NCBI RefSeq assembly: GCF_001182725.1
Contig: NZ_CWHU01000003.1
Coordinates: forward strand, 62,001 to 126,000
Length of the DNA: 64,000 bases
Direction of reading: 5' to 3'
Source: Anaerococcus jeddahensis
GTDB lineage: Bacteria > Bacillota > Clostridia > Tissierellales > Peptoniphilaceae
Shown: one piece after another, positions 61,299 to 64,000 of the stretch
Numbering within the stretch: position 1 is the first letter of the stretch
Layout: each line of letters opens with the position of its first letter
Notes under the pieces: model-generated
Databases searched by the model: none
Seen by the model: only the letters and a program-made list of their open reading frames with translations
Told to the model about the DNA's origin: nothing
Program-made: the position numbers and the translations under genes

Positions 61299-62018
61299 AT
61301 GAAATTTACAAAAAAACTAGGCTTAATTTTAGGCTTTATAATATTTATCCCATCCCTAACACATGCAAGTAAGCTTGTTGATATTAAAGAAATTAGGGGA
61401 GATAAAAATCATTACATGGATTTTCTTTTTAACAATACCGAAATGATTTGTGATAAAAATGATCTTCAAGGAAAATCCCAAGAAAATAGTCAAGAAAAAA
61501 GTGAAGACAATAAGAGATGGGAAGGCGATATTTTAAAAGAGCTTTCTGGTAAAAGTTTTTCATTTTATTCGGGACTTGGTGCTTGGATGACAAATTTAAC
61601 CTTTACAGATGGGAAGGGAAATTTTGAAGCAAGTTTTTCAGATTCTGATATAGACCAAGTTCAAGGGGCAGAATGCGTGGGAAAATTTGACCTTGTGGAA
61701 AGAATTGACGATACTTCTTATAAGTTAAAACTTTCAAATGTAAAAACCACTTCACAAATTGGCGAATCTTATGTAAACGGAAAATTAAATATAGGAAAAA
61801 AAGTTCCCTATGGTTTTGAAAGCTCTGAAAATCCGGATGAGTATTCCACTTCCTTCACCCTCTACTTACCAAAAAGATTAAAATCTCAAATAGATGAAAA
61901 TGTATATGCTTGGGCCTACAATGTGACTGACCACGCCTATATAGATGATTACCAATCAAGAATTTTTATCCTAGCAAACGACTCCACCAAGGCTGGTTTT
62001 GCCGAAAATATAAATTAA
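61299..62018 (+). CDS. Secreted protein of unknown function (paralogue pair, member 2)
   Basis: A 239-aa protein with a cleavable signal peptide (predicted cut after A23 in THAS) and no lipobox cysteine. It shares a domain with the preceding lipoprotein: FSFYSG.GAWMTNLTFTDGKGNFEASF, GKFDLVERIDDTSYKLKL and the TLYLPKRLKSQIDENVYAW end. AGGAGG precedes the ATG, nine bases after the first gene's stop. The two probably work together at the cell surface. Confidence 0.75.
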   Translation: MKFTKKLGLILGFIIFIPSLTHASKLVDIKEIRGDKNHYMDFLFNNTEMICDKNDLQGKSQENSQEKSEDNKRWEGDILKELSGKSFSFYSGLGAWMTNLTFTDGKGNFEASFSDSDIDQVQGAECVGKFDLVERIDDTSYKLKLSNVKTTSQIGESYVNGKLNIGKKVPYGFESSENPDEYSTSFTLYLPKRLKSQIDENVYAWAYNVTDHAYIDDYQSRIFILANDSTKAGFAENIN

Positions 62019-62044
62019 AAAACTGCCCTAAAGGCAGTTTTTTC
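62017..62044. terminator. Bidirectional terminator between the secreted pair and the DUF3100 cluster
   Basis: AAAAAACTGCC / GGCAGTTTTTT with loop CTAAA. It overlaps the stop codon of the secreted protein gene at its left edge and ends at the next gene's stop. Confidence 0.92.
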
Positions 62045-62491
62045 TTATATTCTTCCTAGCATTTTTAAAATAATTTGAGCTATAATTGCAGATCCAAGAT
62101 AGGTTCCAAGGATTACAAATATTGCCAAAATAATAATTTTTGGTCCAGTTTTTTTCAAATTATCTAAATTTTCTCCAGTATAAATTCCTGCATAGGCAAG
62201 AATCGGTGTACAAAGTGTAGTGAAATCTACATTTCCTGTGTGGTAGGAAATAAATTCAGAAAATGGAAAGGCTGGAATTGTAACTATAGTTGCAAGAGTT
62301 ACAATATAGGCTACTGCTGGAATTTTTCCAGGCATTATTTCAGAAATCCCTATTCCTGCAATTGAAATTAAGGCTAAAATTAAAACTCCAGGTATTCCTT
62401 TTAGTGGGCTTATGCCAGGTCCTATCCAGTTTGCTATTACAGAAATCGCAGCTGTTATTGCTAGTACATAAATTTTTTCTTTAAATTTCAT
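62045..62491 (-). CDS. Membrane protein, partner of DUF3100 (putative transporter half)
   Basis: A 148-aa protein with about four transmembrane helices (AITAAISVIANWIGPGISPLKGIPGVLILALISIAGIGISE, IIILAIFVILGTYLGSAIIAQ). It is two bases from a DUF3100 gene and the two look like the halves of one transporter. Next to an M20 hydrolase, a role in import or export of its substrate or product is likely, but no substrate can be named. Confidence 0.75.
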   Translation of the reverse strand: MKFKEKIYVLAITAAISVIANWIGPGISPLKGIPGVLILALISIAGIGISEIMPGKIPAVAYIVTLATIVTIPAFPFSEFISYHTGNVDFTTLCTPILAYAGIYTGENLDNLKKTGPKIIILAIFVILGTYLGSAIIAQIILKMLGRI

Positions 62492-62493
62492 AG

Positions 62494-63261
62494 CTAACTC
62501 CTTTTTTTCATCATCTTGCTATAAATTTTTTCTGCAAGGGGTATTGCTAAAAATACTGACATGTAAACTCCATCAAGTCCTGACAAAAGGTTACTTGCAG
62601 CTCCAAAAGCTGTAATTTCATTTGCCATATTTGGATATAATTCTACCAAAGATCCAACTGAAGCTGTCATCATTGATGCTGATCCAACTCCTGATGCCAT
62701 AGCAAGAGAAAGTGGATGAAGTGGAGTTGATGTTGCAAGAAGAGATGCAATTATTCCCATAAAAATTGTTCCAAAAACTGTTCCAACTATATAAACTCCC
62801 AAAACTCCTTCGCCTTCTGGGCTATCAAGTCCATATTTTTCTGCAATCAAGGCTACGTTTGGCTCTCTAGAAATTGAGTGAGCCCCACCAATAACTTCTC
62901 TTTTAAGTCCTAAGAAAATTCCCAAAGGAACTCCAAGAAAAACTGTTCCTAAATTTCCAAATTCTTGTAAAATTAAGGCTGGTGATGATTTTATAACTGT
63001 ATCAATTGTTGGTCCAATAGTTGTCCCGTATTTTGCCATCAAAAGCATTAAAGTTACAGAAATTAACCTGCCTGCTTCCTTCATTTCCTTTTCACCTGAA
63101 ATTTTTAAAAATTTTGGTGTTGTCAAAATTCCAATTATTAAGGCAAATAACATTGGAAGCAAAACTATAGTTCCTATCCCAATATCAAAAGTATGTTTTC
63201 CAATAAGCTCTGAAACTAAAACTACTCCCAAAGCTATAATATGAAGTTTATATTTTTTCAT
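62494..63261 (-). CDS. DUF3100 membrane protein
   Basis: A 255-aa protein with about seven transmembrane segments; GGAHSISREPNVALIAEKYGLDSPEGEGVLGVYIVGT and GVGSASMMTASVGSLVELYP are strongly conserved-looking stretches of the DUF3100 family. It overlaps the M20 hydrolase stop by four bases, so the three genes are one operon (M20, DUF3100, small membrane partner). Confidence 0.85.
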   Translation of the reverse strand: MKKYKLHIIALGVVLVSELIGKHTFDIGIGTIVLLPMLFALIIGILTTPKFLKISGEKEMKEAGRLISVTLMLLMAKYGTTIGPTIDTVIKSSPALILQEFGNLGTVFLGVPLGIFLGLKREVIGGAHSISREPNVALIAEKYGLDSPEGEGVLGVYIVGTVFGTIFMGIIASLLATSTPLHPLSLAMASGVGSASMMTASVGSLVELYPNMANEITAFGAASNLLSGLDGVYMSVFLAIPLAEKIYSKMMKKRS

Positions 63262-64000
63262 TTTGAACCTTCTTTCAAATATCTATAAGCTACTTCTGCC
63301 ATAAGGCCTGATCCAATATAAAATGCACTCTCATCTACATCAAATTTAGAATTGTGGTGGGGATAAACTTTTCCATCCTTATTAGCCTTTAAATTATTCA
63401 AAGATAAGAATGTGCCCCTTGCTTCTTTTTCTAAAAAAGCAAAATCTTCTCCACCCATGGTAGGTTTTGAAATTTCTATTACCTTATCATCTCCCAAAAT
63501 TTCTTGGGCTATATTTTTTACATAGGCTGTAAATTCTTTGTCGTTAATAACAGCTGGATAATATCTTTTATAATCAAGCTCAGCTTCGCACCTAAAGGCC
63601 TTGGCAATATTTTCAGAAATTTCTTTCATTCTTTTTTCAACAAAATCTCTCACATCTTCATCAAGAGTCCTAACAGTTCCTTCTTCCCAAACCTCATCTG
63701 GAATAATATTTTGACAAGTTCCTCCATGAATTTGGCAAATAGAAATTAAGGCAGATTTTGTTGGATCAAGTTCTCTAGAAATTATTTTTTGTAAGGCAAG
63801 GTTAATTTCACTTATTGTAACGATTGGATCTATAAAATTTTCAGGCCTTGCCCCATGTCCTCCATGACCCTTAACTTTTAGGATAAAAGCATCCATAGAA
63901 GCCATCATGGCACCTTCTTTATAACCAACAGTTCCTGTTGGAAGATGACCAAAAATTCCACCTTCGTGAAGGCCAATAACCCTATCAACTTTTGGATTTT
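63258..64000 (-). CDS. M20-family amidohydrolase/peptidase, 5' end beyond window
   Basis: The C-terminal 247 codons or so of a zinc-dependent M20D-type amidohydrolase; the reading frame is open to the window edge (…HEGGIFGHLPTGTVGYKEGAMMASMDAF). Visible motifs are the dimerisation-domain KGHGGHGARPENFIDPI and the C-terminal metal-binding GGEDFAFLEKEARGTF and HHNSKFDVDESAF. Enzymes of this group cleave N-acyl amino acids or peptides. An internal ATG at 63908 is not the start. Confidence 0.9.
   Translation of the reverse strand, partial: NPKVDRVIGLHEGGIFGHLPTGTVGYKEGAMMASMDAFILKVKGHGGHGARPENFIDPIVTISEINLALQKIISRELDPTKSALISICQIHGGTCQNIIPDEVWEEGTVRTLDEDVRDFVEKRMKEISENIAKAFRCEAELDYKRYYPAVINDKEFTAYVKNIAQEILGDDKVIEISKPTMGGEDFAFLEKEARGTFLSLNNLKANKDGKVYPHHNSKFDVDESAFYIGSGLMAEVAYRYLKEGSK

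Overview
The window is AT-rich chromosomal DNA from a low-GC Gram-positive anaerobe. Genes are tightly packed with strong AGGAGG-type ribosome-binding sites. The gene set (DUF438 hemerythrin-like protein, iron-sulfur L-serine dehydratase, ECF thiamine component, CarD, PIN/TRAM protein, bacterial lipoproteins) suggests a Tissierellia/Peptoniphilaceae-like Firmicute such as Anaerococcus. That placement is an inference from style and content; no rRNA marker is present.

Layout. 1-3.6 kb: small housekeeping and accessory genes (AI-2E-like permease, membrane-anchored endonuclease/exonuclease/phosphatase, nitroreductase, Cof-type HAD phosphatase with a partly duplicated leader). 3.9-13.7 kb: a complete type I-B CRISPR-Cas locus on the minus strand (cas6-cas8b-cas7-cas5-cas3-cas4-cas1-cas2, then a 15-repeat array). 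It is bordered on the left by a 24-nt sequence resembling the 3' end of a tRNA gene. 13.9-16.2 kb: panD-panC-panS on the plus strand. 16.2-29.5 kb: two sugar-acid loci, one with a GntP permease, an IlvD-type dehydratase, glycerate 2-kinase and a PrpR-like regulator, the other with GntP, PdxA2, a four-carbon acid sugar kinase and a DeoR regulator. Between them lie a DUF438 protein, a small repeat element and a decayed FAH-family gene. 29.5-37.2 kb: DegV, gpmA, mreB, metK, ispF, ispD, PIN/TRAM, carD and a lipid kinase. 37.3-46.6 kb: thiT, manA, a GntR/ABC operon, a DUF2089/DUF4097 pair and glycolipid-type glycosyltransferases. 47.1-51.6 kb: serine dehydratase, HAD, pncB and an SDR. 51.7-57.4 kb: a complete ribose operon rbsRKDACB. 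57.8-64 kb: radA, gshA, a pair of related secreted proteins, and a DUF3100/M20 hydrolase cluster cut by the window edge.

The most interesting structure is upstream of cas6. Two degenerate CRISPR repeats (13579-13608 and 13633-13662) flank a 24-nt spacer-like segment and abut the cas promoter. Read in crRNA orientation, the spacer-like segment matches the cas6 leader just downstream of the predicted transcription start at 13 of its first 15 positions. The only two mismatches fall at positions 6 and 12, the positions flipped out in Cascade guide-target duplexes, and the site has a 5' TCA, a motif used as a PAM by clostridial I-B systems. This looks like a solitary CRISPR-derived guide (CreR/CreA-like) that would let Cascade repress its own operon.

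Other structure not explained by genes: two related MITE-like elements with TCAG...CTGA ends next to terminators (23848-24020 and 57500-57755), several shorter palindromes sharing their core, and a roughly 300-bp foldback in the sdaAA 3' region (46811-47110).
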